The notes: generated from the letters alone by a model not told the origin. DNA of 64,000 bases from Microbacterium sp. AK009 (GCF_013410955.1 NZ_JACCCG010000001.1:1-64000); one strand, 5' to 3'; counted from the first letter of the stretch, positions 1 through 10,869 are shown. A program made the numbers and translations.

Positions 1-114
1 GCTGTTCGTCATGATCTGACCAGTCTCCCTGCCCGAACCCTCGGGCGACAGGACGACTCACACAACGACTGGACCTACAAGACGGGGTCAGTCCAGTGGG
101 GACGCCGGACGCGG

Positions 115-1356
115 GTGACGACCGTCGTCGCCGGTATCGGCATCCTCGCGCTGGTCGCCACGGGATGTGCCCGCGGCGCGAACACCGGCGGCGGTGACGA
201 TTCAGGCGACGCCGTCACGGCGAGCCCCGGCATCACCGACGACAGCATCACGCTCGGCATCACCACGCCGCTGTCGGGACCGACCGCCGGTCCCGGCACG
301 TGCACGGTGGCGGGCCTGGAGGCGTACTTCGGCGCGGCCAATGCCGCGGGCGGCATCGAGTTCGGTGACGGCAACACTCGTACCGTCGAGATCGAGGCCC
401 TGGATGACGCCTACGACCCGCAGCAGGCCGCGGCGAACTTCGAGCAGCTGAAGGACAGCGTGTTCGCGATGACCTCCGGCCTCGGCACGCCGACGAACCG
501 CGCGTGGCGCGAGGCGGCGATCGACGATGAGGTGCCCCAGGTGCTCATCATGACCGGTGACCCGCTGTTCTCCAACACTGCGGAAAGCCCCTGGCAGCTC
601 GGATTCGTTCCGATCTACCAGAACGAGGGAGCCGCGTTCGGCGAGCTGCTGGCGGCGTCGGGCGAAGACCACAAGGTCGCCATCCTCGCGCAGAACGACG
701 ACTACGGCGAGGGCTACGTCGAGGGCTTCAAGGAGGCCATCGAGGGCGCCGACAACGTCGAGGTCGTCGAGGAGCTCACCTACGAGGCGACCGACACCTC
801 GGTCGACGCGCAGCTGACCGAACTCGCCGCCTCCGGCGCCGACGTCTTCTTCAACGCGATGTCGATCACCCCGCTGGTGATCTCCTCGCTGCAGAAGGCG
901 CAGGAGCTCGGCTGGCTCCCGTCGTGGTTCCTGCCCTCGAACACCTCCAGCCCCACGGCGATCCTGGAGCCCGGCGGGGCGACGGCGTTCCCCGGCGTCT
1001 ACTCGGTGTCGTTCGCCAAGGCTCCCGCAAGCCCCGCCTACGCCGAGGACGAGGACGTGCAGAACTTCCTCTCCAACCTCGCCGAGTACGCCGACTACCC
1101 CGACATGCCGGCGTTCCCGCACTGCATGTGGAGCTACATGATCGGTGGCACCCTCGAGCAGGTGTTCGGTGAGATGACCGAGCCGACGCGCGAGAACTTC
1201 ATGGAGGCGTTGCGGACGGTCTCCGACTACCAGGCACCGCTGATGCTCGAGGGCACCGCGGTCGACACCACCGAGGACGGGCAGCCCGCCGTCTCGAGTG
1301 TCGTGGTGCAGAAGTACAACGGACGCGGGTACGACACGGTGGAGACCTTCGAGTAA
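115..1356 (+). CDS. ABC transporter substrate-binding lipoprotein (type I PBP)
   Basis: A 413-aa extracellular solute receptor of the branched-chain amino acid (LivK/HAA) type. The N-terminus is a hydrophobic segment ending in VATGC, with Cys18 as the lipidation site. It is followed by the typical family opening DDSITLGITTPLSG and a two-lobed Peripla_BP_6-like body. The start is uncertain: the GTG used here gives a signal peptide with no basic residues, whereas the in-frame codons just upstream read RRTR but offer no ATG, GTG or TTG back to the window edge. No permease or ATPase is adjacent; they may lie left of the window. Homologues in this class bind p-coumarate/ferulate (CouP) as well as amino acids, and the aromatic neighbourhood makes an aromatic acid plausible. 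The ligand is inference only. Confidence 0.85.
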   Translation: MTTVVAGIGILALVATGCARGANTGGGDDSGDAVTASPGITDDSITLGITTPLSGPTAGPGTCTVAGLEAYFGAANAAGGIEFGDGNTRTVEIEALDDAYDPQQAAANFEQLKDSVFAMTSGLGTPTNRAWREAAIDDEVPQVLIMTGDPLFSNTAESPWQLGFVPIYQNEGAAFGELLAASGEDHKVAILAQNDDYGEGYVEGFKEAIEGADNVEVVEELTYEATDTSVDAQLTELAASGADVFFNAMSITPLVISSLQKAQELGWLPSWFLPSNTSSPTAILEPGGATAFPGVYSVSFAKAPASPAYAEDEDVQNFLSNLAEYADYPDMPAFPHCMWSYMIGGTLEQVFGEMTEPTRENFMEALRTVSDYQAPLMLEGTAVDTTEDGQPAVSSVVVQKYNGRGYDTVETFE

Positions 1357-1370
1357 CCCGTCATCCCGTC

Positions 1371-1408
1371 GCGAGGCGCGTCGTCCCTTCCGGGGCGGCG
1401 CGCCTCGT
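1371..1408. terminator. Hairpin between convergent genes, probable bidirectional terminator
   Basis: A 9-bp perfect arm pair (CGAGGCGCG at 1372-1380 and CGCGCCTCG at 1399-1407) continues inward with mostly paired bases to a loop of about four bases near 1388-1391. It lies between the stop of the binding-protein gene and the 3' end of the converging GntR gene. There is no clear T-run, as is common in high-GC actinobacteria. Confidence 0.5.
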
Positions 1409-1463
1409 CGTGCGCCGGGGGGCGACGGGTTGCGCGCGCTCGTGCGCGGCGGGCGACGCGAGG

Positions 1464-2117
1464 TCAGCCGAGCGTGCGCAGCACCCCGACGATGCCGTTC
1501 AGGTGAGCTCGCGTGGCGGTGTCGGCCGCATCGGGGTCACGGGCCAGCACGGCGTCGATGATCGCGATGTGCTCGGGTGCCGACTGCGAGGCCCGTCCGG
1601 GGTGGAAGGCCAGGCGGAACTGGTGGCGTGCCGACTGGGCCCGAAGCCGCTCGAGCAGCTGCGTCGCGGTCGCGTGGCCGCTCTCCTCACGCAGGCACCG
1701 GTCCATCTCCTGGTTGAGCCGGGCGTACTCCACGAGGTTGCCGGTGGCGACGGCCTCCTCGATGCCGTCGCGGATGGCGCGGAGTTCCGCTTCACCCGCG
1801 GCGGTCAGGTTCTCGGCGGCCTTGCGGGCGCAGAGGGACTCCAGCCCCACCCGCACCTCGACGATCTCGACGGCTTCGTCGACGCTGATGGCGCGCACGC
1901 GCGCACCCCGGTTGGGCAGGCGCTCCACCAGGCCCTCTCCGGCGAGGTTCAGCAGGGCGTTGCGGACCGACGCGCGCGAGGCCTCGAAGCGTTCGCTGAG
2001 GTCGGCTTCGATGAGCCGTTGATGCGGCGCGAAGTCGGCATTCAGGATCGCCTCGCGGATCCGCTGGGTGAGGTCTGGGCGCGCGGGAGCGTCATCCAGA
2101 ACGTCTGTGTCGGTCAT
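1464..2117 (-). CDS. GntR-family regulator with FCD domain
   Basis: About 217 aa. The N-terminal winged helix (LTQRIREAIL, RLIEADLSERFEASRASVR, LVERLPNRGARV) is followed by an all-helical FCD effector domain of the FadR/VanR subgroup. I chose the ATG at 2117, which has GAGAGG eight bases upstream; a GTG at 2126 is also possible. FCD regulators usually bind a carboxylic acid, with histidines coordinating a metal. It converges on the upstream binding-protein gene and sits near the vanillate demethylase operon, so it may answer to an aromatic acid. In Proteobacteria the vanillate repressor VanR belongs to this family. Here a PadR protein next door is the stronger VanR candidate, so this one's ligand is open. 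Confidence 0.85.
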   Translation of the reverse strand: MTDTDVLDDAPARPDLTQRIREAILNADFAPHQRLIEADLSERFEASRASVRNALLNLAGEGLVERLPNRGARVRAISVDEAVEIVEVRVGLESLCARKAAENLTAAGEAELRAIRDGIEEAVATGNLVEYARLNQEMDRCLREESGHATATQLLERLRAQSARHQFRLAFHPGRASQSAPEHIAIIDAVLARDPDAADTATRAHLNGIVGVLRTLG

Positions 2118-2269
2118 CCGCTCCACCTCTCCGTCGACGTCGACCCGGGCGCGCGGAGAATCCCCGGAAGAGGATCACCCACGTACGATCCGAGCGTACT
2201 CCGAAACGGGGATTGCCGACGAGATCGCCGAGGATTATGTCGCCAATCCAGCCTTGCAGAGGGAACGGC

Positions 2270-2848
2270 TCAGCCCACCCGGTCGACGAGGTCGAGGCCG
2301 CGACGGGCCCACTCGATCTCGCCGCGGGCGCGCTCCACGAGGCCCTCGTACGCGAAGCGCTTGTAGGCGATCGTGCGCTCGCGATCCTCGTCGGGGGTGA
2401 CCGCGAGGCGTCTGACGAGCATCGGGTTGCTCAGCGCGTCGATGCGCTCGAGCTCGCCCTCCCACTGCGCCAGTTCGGCCGACCAGGTGATGATGTGACG
2501 CTCGAGGAAGCTCCGTGCCGCGTCGGGCGTCGTGGTCTCGAGGTAGGCGGCGCGCAGATGCGCGGGGTCGCGCACCCGCTGGTAATCCAGCGGCGAGGTC
2601 ATCCAATCGAGAAAGGCCCGGTCGCCGGCATCCGTCACGTGATAGAGCCGTCGACGGCCGCGCTCGCCGCGGGTCTGCTCCTCGGCTTCGACCAGGCCCT
2701 CCTGCTCCATCTTGCGCAGCTCCGGGTAGATCTGCGAGTCGGGGGCGTGCCAGACGTGACCGACCGAAAGGGAGAACTGCTTCTGGAGGTCATAACCCGA
2801 CAGGGCGCCGACCCGGAGGATCGCCAGCAGGGCGTATCGCAGACTCAT
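2270..2848 (-). CDS. PadR-family regulator, VanR-like candidate
   Basis: A 192-aa regulator with the N-terminal PadR winged helix (MSLRYALLAILRVGALSGYD, then QIYPELRKMEQEGLV and a wing at GRRRLYHVTDAG) and a C-terminal helical dimerisation region. The ATG at 2848 follows an AAGGAG site. The vanillate repressor VanR of Corynebacterium glutamicum is also a PadR protein, and as I recall its functional length is 192 residues. This gene lies directly behind the ligM-type demethylase gene, and a VanR-like operator is present upstream of metF (6207-6224). I infer that it represses the metF-purU-ligM operon and is relieved by vanillate. The family call is secure; the effector is not. Confidence 0.85.
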   Translation of the reverse strand: MSLRYALLAILRVGALSGYDLQKQFSLSVGHVWHAPDSQIYPELRKMEQEGLVEAEEQTRGERGRRRLYHVTDAGDRAFLDWMTSPLDYQRVRDPAHLRAAYLETTTPDAARSFLERHIITWSAELAQWEGELERIDALSNPMLVRRLAVTPDEDRERTIAYKRFAYEGLVERARGEIEWARRGLDLVDRVG

Positions 2849-2882
2849 GAAGCTCCTTGCCGGTGTCTGGGGTGAGGGTAGC

Positions 2883-2917
2883 AAAAGGGCCCGGGCATCA
2901 CGCACCCGAGCCCCTTC
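2883..2917 (-). terminator. Rho-independent terminator after ligM
   Basis: On the minus strand the sequence after the ligM stop folds as GGGGCTCGGGTG, loop CGTGAT, GCCCGGGCCC, followed by TTTT. This is a classic intrinsic terminator. It separates the demethylase operon from the PadR gene, so padR probably has its own promoter. Confidence 0.75.
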
Positions 2918-2927
2918 GCCCTCACGG

Positions 2928-5274
<2,347 letters not shown>

Positions 5275-5284
5275 GCGGAACTCC

Positions 5285-6157
5285 TCAGGATTGCGGGGCG
5301 CGGAACTCGCGCACCCACTCCGAGGTCGCGCGCAGGCCGCCGAACGTGTAGAAGTGCAGTCTGACATCGCCGAGCGTGCCGTTCTGAGCCAGCAGGTCGG
5401 CGAGGTCGGTGACGAAGCGGTCGGGCCCCGCTGTGCCCATGAGGTTCGTCAGCGAGAAGCCGTACTTCTTCACGATCATGGCGTTCGCGCCGATGCCGAA
5501 GCGGCGCGCGAAGCCGAGCAGGCGCTTGATGCCGGCGGGGCCGGGCGTGCCGATGCGGATCTCGGCGGTGATGCCGCGGCGGCGGACCTCCTGGATCCAT
5601 GCCATCACCGGGTCGGTGTCGAAGGCGAACTGCGTGAGGATGACCGCGTCGAGGCCCTGCTCGGCGAGGGCGGCGATCTTGTCTTCGAGGTGGCGCCACA
5701 GGATGTCGTCGGCGATGTCGGGATGACCCTCGGGGTACCCCGCGATGCTGACCTCCCTCACGCCGTACTGCTGCAGGATGCCCGAGCGGATGACCGACAG
5801 CGAGTCCTCGTAGGGGCCCTCGGGTTCGGCCGGGTCGCCGCCGACGGAGAAGACGTGCTCGCTGGCGCCGACCTCCTGGAGGCGGGCGAGGAACTCCTGC
5901 AGCTGCTCCGCGGACTTCAGCCGCCGCGCCGAGATGTGCGGAACGGGGATGAAACCGGCGTCCTTCACGGCCTTGGAGGCGGCCACCCGCATCTCGAGAT
6001 CCTCGTTCCCGAGGAAGGTCACATTCACCTTGGTGCCGGCCGGGATCGAGTCCTGCGCCTCCTGGAGACCGGGGATGTCCTTCCCCGTCATCTCCAGCGA
6101 GTAGTCCTGCACGAGCTGGCGAGCCGCTGCGGAATGTTCGGAGGTGGTGCGTGCCAC
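5285..6157 (-). CDS. metF: Methylenetetrahydrofolate reductase
   Basis: A 290-aa (beta/alpha)8 flavoprotein of the MTHFR family; VFSVGGDPAEP and the AGYPEGHPD loop are family signatures. I chose a GTG start at 6157 with AAAGGAC upstream. In a catabolic O-demethylation operon it is expected to run in the oxidative direction, turning the 5-methyl-THF made by LigM into 5,10-methylene-THF; in Sphingobium SYK-6 a metF gene is linked to ligM in the same way. It is the first gene of metF-purU-ligM and sits directly behind the promoter and operator at 6203-6231. A second, housekeeping metF probably exists elsewhere in the genome. Confidence 0.88.
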   Translation of the reverse strand: MARTTSEHSAAARQLVQDYSLEMTGKDIPGLQEAQDSIPAGTKVNVTFLGNEDLEMRVAASKAVKDAGFIPVPHISARRLKSAEQLQEFLARLQEVGASEHVFSVGGDPAEPEGPYEDSLSVIRSGILQQYGVREVSIAGYPEGHPDIADDILWRHLEDKIAALAEQGLDAVILTQFAFDTDPVMAWIQEVRRRGITAEIRIGTPGPAGIKRLLGFARRFGIGANAMIVKKYGFSLTNLMGTAGPDRFVTDLADLLAQNGTLGDVRLHFYTFGGLRATSEWVREFRAPQS

Positions 6158-6202
6158 GTCGAGGTCCTTTCCTCTGCGATGAGCATCGGTGCTCACGACA
6201 AC

Positions 6203-6231
6203 ACAATAACTATCTCCATAGGTAATGACAA
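6203..6231 (-). promoter_or_regulatory. Promoter of metF-purU-ligM with embedded VanR-like operator
   Basis: Read on the minus strand: a -35 box TTGTCA (6231-6226), a 17-base spacer, and a -10 box TATTGT (6208-6203). The spacer and -10 hold an imperfect palindrome, TAACTATCTCCATAGGTA on the plus strand at 6207-6224, with six of seven base pairs matched around a four-base centre. The Corynebacterium VanR operator, as I recall it, is AACTAACTAA-N4-TTAGGTATTT; both share TAACTA-N6-TAGGTA exactly. A repressor bound here would cover the promoter. The most likely binder is the 192-aa PadR protein at 2270-2848. Confidence 0.7.
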
Positions 6232-6411
6232 GAGGCATTTCCCGAGCGTCTGATTCAACAATTCGGTGACGCTCGTCATGAAAGTCTTGACAAGCGGATG
6301 CCGCCTGCCCGACCATGAACACGTCAGGCCACGAGGATGTGACGACCCGACGCAGCACCGACGTCACGCCTCGAGACCGGCTCCACCCCGACACCTACGA
6401 GAGGCCCGTCA

Positions 6412-7410
6412 ATGAAGAAGAGGCTCGCCGCGTTCGGCCTGATGGCCGTAGCCGCACTCGCCCTCGCCGGTTGCACCGACTCCGCAGCCGGCCCCACCGC
6501 AGATCCCAGCGACAGCGCCGATGCCGGTGGCGGTACGACCGAAGAGGTCCGCGACGTCCGCGTTGCTGCACTTCCCATCGCCGAATCCGGTGCGCTCTGG
6601 GCGGCGATCGACGAGGGGATCTTCGAGGAATACGGGCTGAACGTCGAGGTGGTGCCCGCCCAGGGCGGCGCCCAGGCCATCCCCGCCCTCCTCAGCGGCG
6701 ACATCGACTTCGCGATCGGTCAGCCCTTCGGCCCCATCCGCGCCGACCTGCAGGACCTCGGCGTCGTGATCTTCAGCAACTACGCCTCCTCGCTCACCTC
6801 GGGTGAGGACGTCAACGCCGTCGTCGCCCTCGGCGACGCGGGCATCGCGGGCCCCGCCGACCTCGCCGGCAAGCGCGTGGCGGTCAACAGCCTCGGCGCC
6901 GCCGGCGACCTCACCATCCGCAAGGCCGTCGACGACGCCGGCGGTGACTCGTCGACCATCGAATTCGTCGAGGTCGCCTTCCCCGACGCGCAGGCCCAGC
7001 TGGAGGCCGGCAACATCGACGCGGCGTGGGTGCCCGACCCGTTCCGCGGCATCGTCGTCGGTGGCGGCGGGGTCGAGGTCGTGGCCCCCTACCAGGCGAC
7101 CATCCCGGGCCTGACCGTGCTGACCAACTTCACCACTCAGGCCAAGATCGACGAAGACCCCGAGCTCGTCGCCGACTACGCCGCCGCGATGGCCGACGCC
7201 CTGGAGTTCGCCTCGCAGAACGAGGACGCCGTCCGTGCCGCCATCGCGACGAACCTCGAGATCCCCGAGGAGGCTGCGGCCGGCATCGTGCTGCCGGACT
7301 TCACCGCCGACCTCGGCAGCGCCGGTATCGAAGACCTCGCCGCCCTCGCGGTCGAATACGGCTACATCGACGCCGAGCCCGACTTCTCGCGGCTCATCCA
7401 GCAGCAGTAG
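6412..7410 (+). CDS. ABC transporter substrate-binding lipoprotein (TauA/SsuA/NMT1 type)
   Basis: A 332-aa type II binding protein. It has a lipoprotein signal (MKKR, hydrophobic stretch, LALAGC with Cys21), then the NMT1/THI5-like fold typical of taurine, sulfonate, nitrate and phthalate receptors (GALWAAIDEGIFEEYGLNVE; PALLSGDIDFAIGQP). It is the first gene of an operon with two permeases, an ATPase and a PaaX regulator. The upstream divergent region (6158-6411) holds a TTGACA at 6287-6292 and a 7-bp inverted repeat, GAGCGTC (6244-6250) and GACGCTC (6268-6274), around TGATTC; these are possible control sites. The ligand is unknown; an aromatic acid fits the neighbourhood better than thiamine precursors. 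Confidence 0.88.
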   Translation: MKKRLAAFGLMAVAALALAGCTDSAAGPTADPSDSADAGGGTTEEVRDVRVAALPIAESGALWAAIDEGIFEEYGLNVEVVPAQGGAQAIPALLSGDIDFAIGQPFGPIRADLQDLGVVIFSNYASSLTSGEDVNAVVALGDAGIAGPADLAGKRVAVNSLGAAGDLTIRKAVDDAGGDSSTIEFVEVAFPDAQAQLEAGNIDAAWVPDPFRGIVVGGGGVEVVAPYQATIPGLTVLTNFTTQAKIDEDPELVADYAAAMADALEFASQNEDAVRAAIATNLEIPEEAAAGIVLPDFTADLGSAGIEDLAALAVEYGYIDAEPDFSRLIQQQ

Positions 7411-7479
7411 TCCGCGCGGAGCGGGCGGCCGTTCTCCCACGCGCCGCCCGCTTCCTACTTCGACCCCGAGAGGTCCCCC

Positions 7480-8352
7480 GTGTCCGAAAACGCGGTGATC
7501 CCGTCACCGGAGACGACCGCCCCCGCGCGGCAGTCCCGACCGGAACCCCCGAACCGGCTGCGCTCGGCGCGCCGCGCCCGCACCTTCCGCAAGGTCGCCC
7601 TCGGAGCGCTCGGCATCGCCGGGTTCCTCGTCACCTGGCAGCTGATCCCCACCCTGGGGTTGCTCGACCCGCGCTTCTTCCCGCCGCCCACCGAGGTGCT
7701 CGCGCGCCTGGCCGCGGACCTCCGGGACCTGGAGTTCTGGCGCAACATCGGCCGCACGATGACCGCGTGGGCCATCGGCCTCGCCATCGCCACGGTGCTC
7801 GCCGTCGTCCTCGGCACGATCATCGGACTCGTCCCCTTCCTGCGCAAGGCCACCCACACCACGGTGGAGTTCCTCCGGCCGATCCCCTCCGTCGCGCTCA
7901 TCCCGCTCGCGATCCTCGTGTTCGGCCTCCGCATCGAGGCGGCACTCGTGATCGTCGTCTACGCCAGCTTCTGGCAGATCTTCGTGCAGGTGCTCTACGG
8001 CGTCGCCGACGTCGACGCGGTCGCCCGCGACACGGCCAGGAGCTTCCGGCTGCCTCGCGCCGAGCGCATCCGCTATCTCATCCTCCCCACGGCGCTCCCC
8101 TACCTCATGACGGGTCTCCGCCTGGGTGCGGCCGTCGCGCTGATCCTCGCCGTCACCGCCGAACTGACGATCGGAAACCCCGGGCTCGGTCGCGCGATCG
8201 TCGTCGCGCAGTCCGCGGGCGACTACGTGCGCGTCTACGCCCTGGTCATCGTCACCGGCATCCTCGGCCTCATCATCAATCTCGTCTTCCGGGTCATCGA
8301 GCGCCGCTCGCTCTCGTGGCACCAGTCGGTGCGAGGGGAGGAAGTGCTGTGA
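7480..8352 (+). CDS. ABC transporter permease (SsuC/TauC type)
   Basis: A 290-aa inner-membrane permease with about six membrane helices and the EAA-type loop contacting the ATPase (DTARSFRLPRAERIRYLILP). The GTG start follows GAGAGG. Its stop overlaps the GTG of the next permease by four bases (GTGA), so the two are translationally coupled. Together they would form a heterodimeric channel; many systems of this family use a single permease as a homodimer. Confidence 0.9.
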   Translation: MSENAVIPSPETTAPARQSRPEPPNRLRSARRARTFRKVALGALGIAGFLVTWQLIPTLGLLDPRFFPPPTEVLARLAADLRDLEFWRNIGRTMTAWAIGLAIATVLAVVLGTIIGLVPFLRKATHTTVEFLRPIPSVALIPLAILVFGLRIEAALVIVVYASFWQIFVQVLYGVADVDAVARDTARSFRLPRAERIRYLILPTALPYLMTGLRLGAAVALILAVTAELTIGNPGLGRAIVVAQSAGDYVRVYALVIVTGILGLIINLVFRVIERRSLSWHQSVRGEEVL

Positions 8353-9173
8353 CCCTCTACACCAGCACCGTCGTGACGCCGAAGCCCCGTTCGCGTCGCT
8401 GGGCCAAGCTCGGTTCGGGCATCGGGTACGCCCTCGGCTTCCCGCTCCTGCTCCTCGTCATCTGGGGCGTCTGGTCGTCGTTCGCCACGACCCCGTTCTT
8501 CCCGAGCCCGCTCGTCATCGCCGAAGCGTTCGTGGAGACGTGGGTGGGGCCGGCATTCGTCACCGACGTGCTCCCGAGTCTCGGGCGGCTCGTCGTCGGT
8601 GCGGCGCTGTCCATCGTCGTCGGCATCGTCGCCGGCCTCGTCATCGGGCTCACCCGGTGGCTGAGCGAACTGCTCGAGCCGATCCTGGAGTTCTTCCGCG
8701 CCATCCCGCCGCCGGTCCTCATCCCGATCGTGGCGGTGCTCCTCGGCCCCACCGATTCGATGAAGGTCGTCGTGATCGTCGCCGGCTCCCTCTGGCCGGT
8801 GCTGCTCAACACGATCGACGGCGTGCGGGCGACGGACAGTGTGATGACCGAGACCGCCCGCTCGTTCGCGCTGACGCCGGGCGAACGCATCCGCTATCTC
8901 GTCCTTCCCGCGGCGAGCCCGCGCATCATGACCGGGGTGCGCCAGGCCCTGTCGATCGCGCTGATCCTCATGGTCATCTCCGAGATGTTCTACTCCTCGT
9001 CGGGGCTCGGCTACCGCATCGTCTTCTTCCAGCGGAACTACCTCATCGCCGAGATGTGGAGCGGCATCGTGCTGCTCGGCCTCATCGGCGTGCTGCTCGC
9101 CACGATCTTCGGATTCGTCGAGCGGCGGGTGCTGCGCTGGTACCACGGAATCAAGGAGGTGGAGCGTGCCTGA
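8349..9173 (+). CDS. ABC transporter permease (SsuC/TauC type), second subunit
   Basis: A 274-aa permease homologous to the preceding gene, with about six helices and the coupling loop TARSFALTPGERIRYLVLP. The GTG at 8349 overlaps the previous stop. Its 3' end overlaps the ATPase start by eight bases. The two non-identical permeases in tandem suggest an asymmetric channel, as in some phthalate and sulfonate importers; that substrate link is inference. Confidence 0.9.
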   Translation: MTLYTSTVVTPKPRSRRWAKLGSGIGYALGFPLLLLVIWGVWSSFATTPFFPSPLVIAEAFVETWVGPAFVTDVLPSLGRLVVGAALSIVVGIVAGLVIGLTRWLSELLEPILEFFRAIPPPVLIPIVAVLLGPTDSMKVVVIVAGSLWPVLLNTIDGVRATDSVMTETARSFALTPGERIRYLVLPAASPRIMTGVRQALSIALILMVISEMFYSSSGLGYRIVFFQRNYLIAEMWSGIVLLGLIGVLLATIFGFVERRVLRWYHGIKEVERA

Positions 9174-9972
9174 AACGCTGCTCGAGGTCCAGAACCTCAA
9201 GAAGGTCTACGAGGCGGCGACCGGGAACGTCGAGGCGATCGGCGACATCAGCTTCCGGATGAAGGCCGGCGAGCTGGTCTGCATCGTCGGTCCGTCCGGC
9301 TGCGGCAAGACGACCCTGCTGAAGTGCATCGCAGGGCTCCTGCGCCCGACCGCCGGCTCGGTGGAGCTCGACGGCCAGGCCGTGACGAACCCGCCCGAGA
9401 GCATGGCGCTGGTGTTCCAGGAGTACGGCCGGTCGCTGTATCCGTGGCTGACCGTGCGCGGGAACGTCGAGCTGCCGCTGAAACACAAGCGGATGTCGCG
9501 GGCCGACCGCGATCGCCTCGTCGACGACGCACTGAGGGCCGTCGGACTGGACCACGCCGACAAGTGCTACCCCTGGCAGCTGTCGGGAGGGATGCAGCAG
9601 CGCGTCGCCATCGCGCGGGCCGTCGCCTACCAGCCCGAGGTGCTGATCATGGACGAGCCGTTCGCCGCCGTCGACGCCCAGACCCGCGCCGACCTCGAGG
9701 ACCTGGTGCGGACCCTTCACCGCGAGCGCGGGATGTCGATCCTCTTCGTCACCCACGACATCGACGAATCGGTGTACCTCGGCGAGCGCGTCGTGGTGCT
9801 CTCGAAGTCGCCGACCTGGGTGCAGGAAGATCTCGCGATCGACCTGCCGCCCCTGCGCGACCAGATCACGACGCGTGCGATGCCGCGGTTCACCGAGCTG
9901 CGCACCCACGTGTACGAGCAGATCCAGCGCGCCAAGCGCGGCGAGGCCGTGAGGCCGGGCGCAGTGGCGTGA
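9166..9972 (+). CDS. ABC transporter ATP-binding protein (SsuB/TauB type)
   Basis: A 268-aa ATPase. The Walker A motif GPSGCGKTT is at residues 42-50, the signature is LSGGMQQR, and the Walker B is VLIMDEPF followed by the H-loop in FVTHDIDE. The GTG start lies inside the end of the permease gene and the stop overlaps the PaaX start (GTGA). It energises the TauA-type importer encoded upstream. Confidence 0.93.
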   Translation: MPETLLEVQNLKKVYEAATGNVEAIGDISFRMKAGELVCIVGPSGCGKTTLLKCIAGLLRPTAGSVELDGQAVTNPPESMALVFQEYGRSLYPWLTVRGNVELPLKHKRMSRADRDRLVDDALRAVGLDHADKCYPWQLSGGMQQRVAIARAVAYQPEVLIMDEPFAAVDAQTRADLEDLVRTLHRERGMSILFVTHDIDESVYLGERVVVLSKSPTWVQEDLAIDLPPLRDQITTRAMPRFTELRTHVYEQIQRAKRGEAVRPGAVA

Positions 9973-10808
9973 CCTCCCCCGTCCTCCGGTCGGCCCCGCC
10001 CGACCGCACCTTTCTCACGCGCAAGCCCCGCCAGCTGCTGCTAGCGTTCTTCGGCGAGTACGTGTGCGACCGCTACTTCGAGCCGCTGCGTGCGAGCGTG
10101 CTGCTGAGCGTGCTCGAGGGCGCAGGGGTCACGGGCCCGGCGGTGCGGACGAACCTCGACCGGATGGTCTACACCGGCCTCGTCGAGCGGCGGCGCCTGG
10201 GCCGCGAGATCGGCTTCGTGCTCACCCCCCACGGCAGCGACGTGCTGCGTGAGGCGTCGCACCGCGTGCACAGTCCCACCCCGTTCGAACGGGAGGGGGA
10301 GGGGTGGACGCTGGTGACCTTCAGCGTTCCCGAACACCAGCGAACCCTCCGCCACCGCCTGCGCGCGGCTCTGACCTGGTCGGGCTTCGCGCCGCTGCGC
10401 GACGGACTGTGGATCGCCCCGGGAGAGGTCGACCTTGCTGCGGCGCTCGCCGCCATCATCCCGGATCTGACGCCCGGATCGGTGACGGCGTTCGCCGCCC
10501 GGCAGCTCGACGGCTTCCCGATGGGGGACGCCGTGCGCACCGCGTGGGACATCGCGTCGATCCGGCGTGCGCACCACGAGTTCCTCGCCCAGTGGGATGA
10601 CGAGGTCGACCCCGACGCTCCCGGTGCGCTGGCCACCCGCATCCTGCTCGTCGCCGACTGGCTGGCGCTGCTGCGGGCCGATCCCGCGCTGCCGGCGCAG
10701 TACATGGATGCCGACTGGCCGGCGGAGCGCTCGCTCGAGCTCTTCACTCGCCGCCACCGTGAGCTGGCGTTCCCGGCGGTGCGGGAGTTCGCAGCGCTCG
10801 TCGGGTGA
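9969..10808 (+). CDS. PaaX-family transcriptional regulator
   Basis: A 279-aa PaaX-type repressor. The N-terminal winged helix (QLLLAFFGEYV, VTGPAVRTNLDRMVYTGLVERR) is followed by the middle PaaX domain (WTLVTFSVPEHQRTLRHRLR) and the C-terminal helical domain. The classical member senses phenylacetyl-CoA. Here the gene is the last cistron of an importer operon and is coupled by GTGA overlap to the ATPase, which is unusual; no phenylacetate (paa) genes are in the window. I infer that it autoregulates the importer and responds to a CoA thioester formed from the imported acid. Confidence 0.85.
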   Translation: MTSPVLRSAPPDRTFLTRKPRQLLLAFFGEYVCDRYFEPLRASVLLSVLEGAGVTGPAVRTNLDRMVYTGLVERRRLGREIGFVLTPHGSDVLREASHRVHSPTPFEREGEGWTLVTFSVPEHQRTLRHRLRAALTWSGFAPLRDGLWIAPGEVDLAAALAAIIPDLTPGSVTAFAARQLDGFPMGDAVRTAWDIASIRRAHHEFLAQWDDEVDPDAPGALATRILLVADWLALLRADPALPAQYMDADWPAERSLELFTRRHRELAFPAVREFAALVG

Positions 10809-10812
10809 GCGC

Positions 10813-10869
10813 GAAGGTGGCGCAGATGGTGACCTTGGGGCGCTGAACCTCGCCATGTGCGTCACCTTC
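10813..10869. terminator. Long inverted repeat between convergent genes
   Basis: Arms GAAGGTGGCGCA (10813-10824, allowing one mismatch) and TGCGTCACCTTC (10858-10869) flank a 33-base loop. The element fills the gap between the PaaX gene and the converging CoA ligase gene. It may stop transcription from both sides. No T-run is present. Confidence 0.4.

Noticed and set aside
1..114. End of an upstream gene and hairpin GCCCGA-ACCC-TCGGGC at 31-46
   Set aside because: A short frame ends in TGA at 17-19 and a six-base hairpin follows, but there is too little sequence to assign a gene or a terminator with confidence.
6412..7410. Thiamine-precursor (THI5/ThiY) binding protein
   Set aside because: The NMT1/THI5-like fold name suggests it, but there are no thi genes or a TPP riboswitch nearby, and the operon carries a PaaX regulator within an aromatic island.
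7026..8348. Open frame upstream of the second permease, giving a 715-codon frame to 9173
   Set aside because: The first 441 codons are Arg/Pro/His-rich and run in another frame over the binding protein and first permease. The true permease starts at the GTG at 8349.
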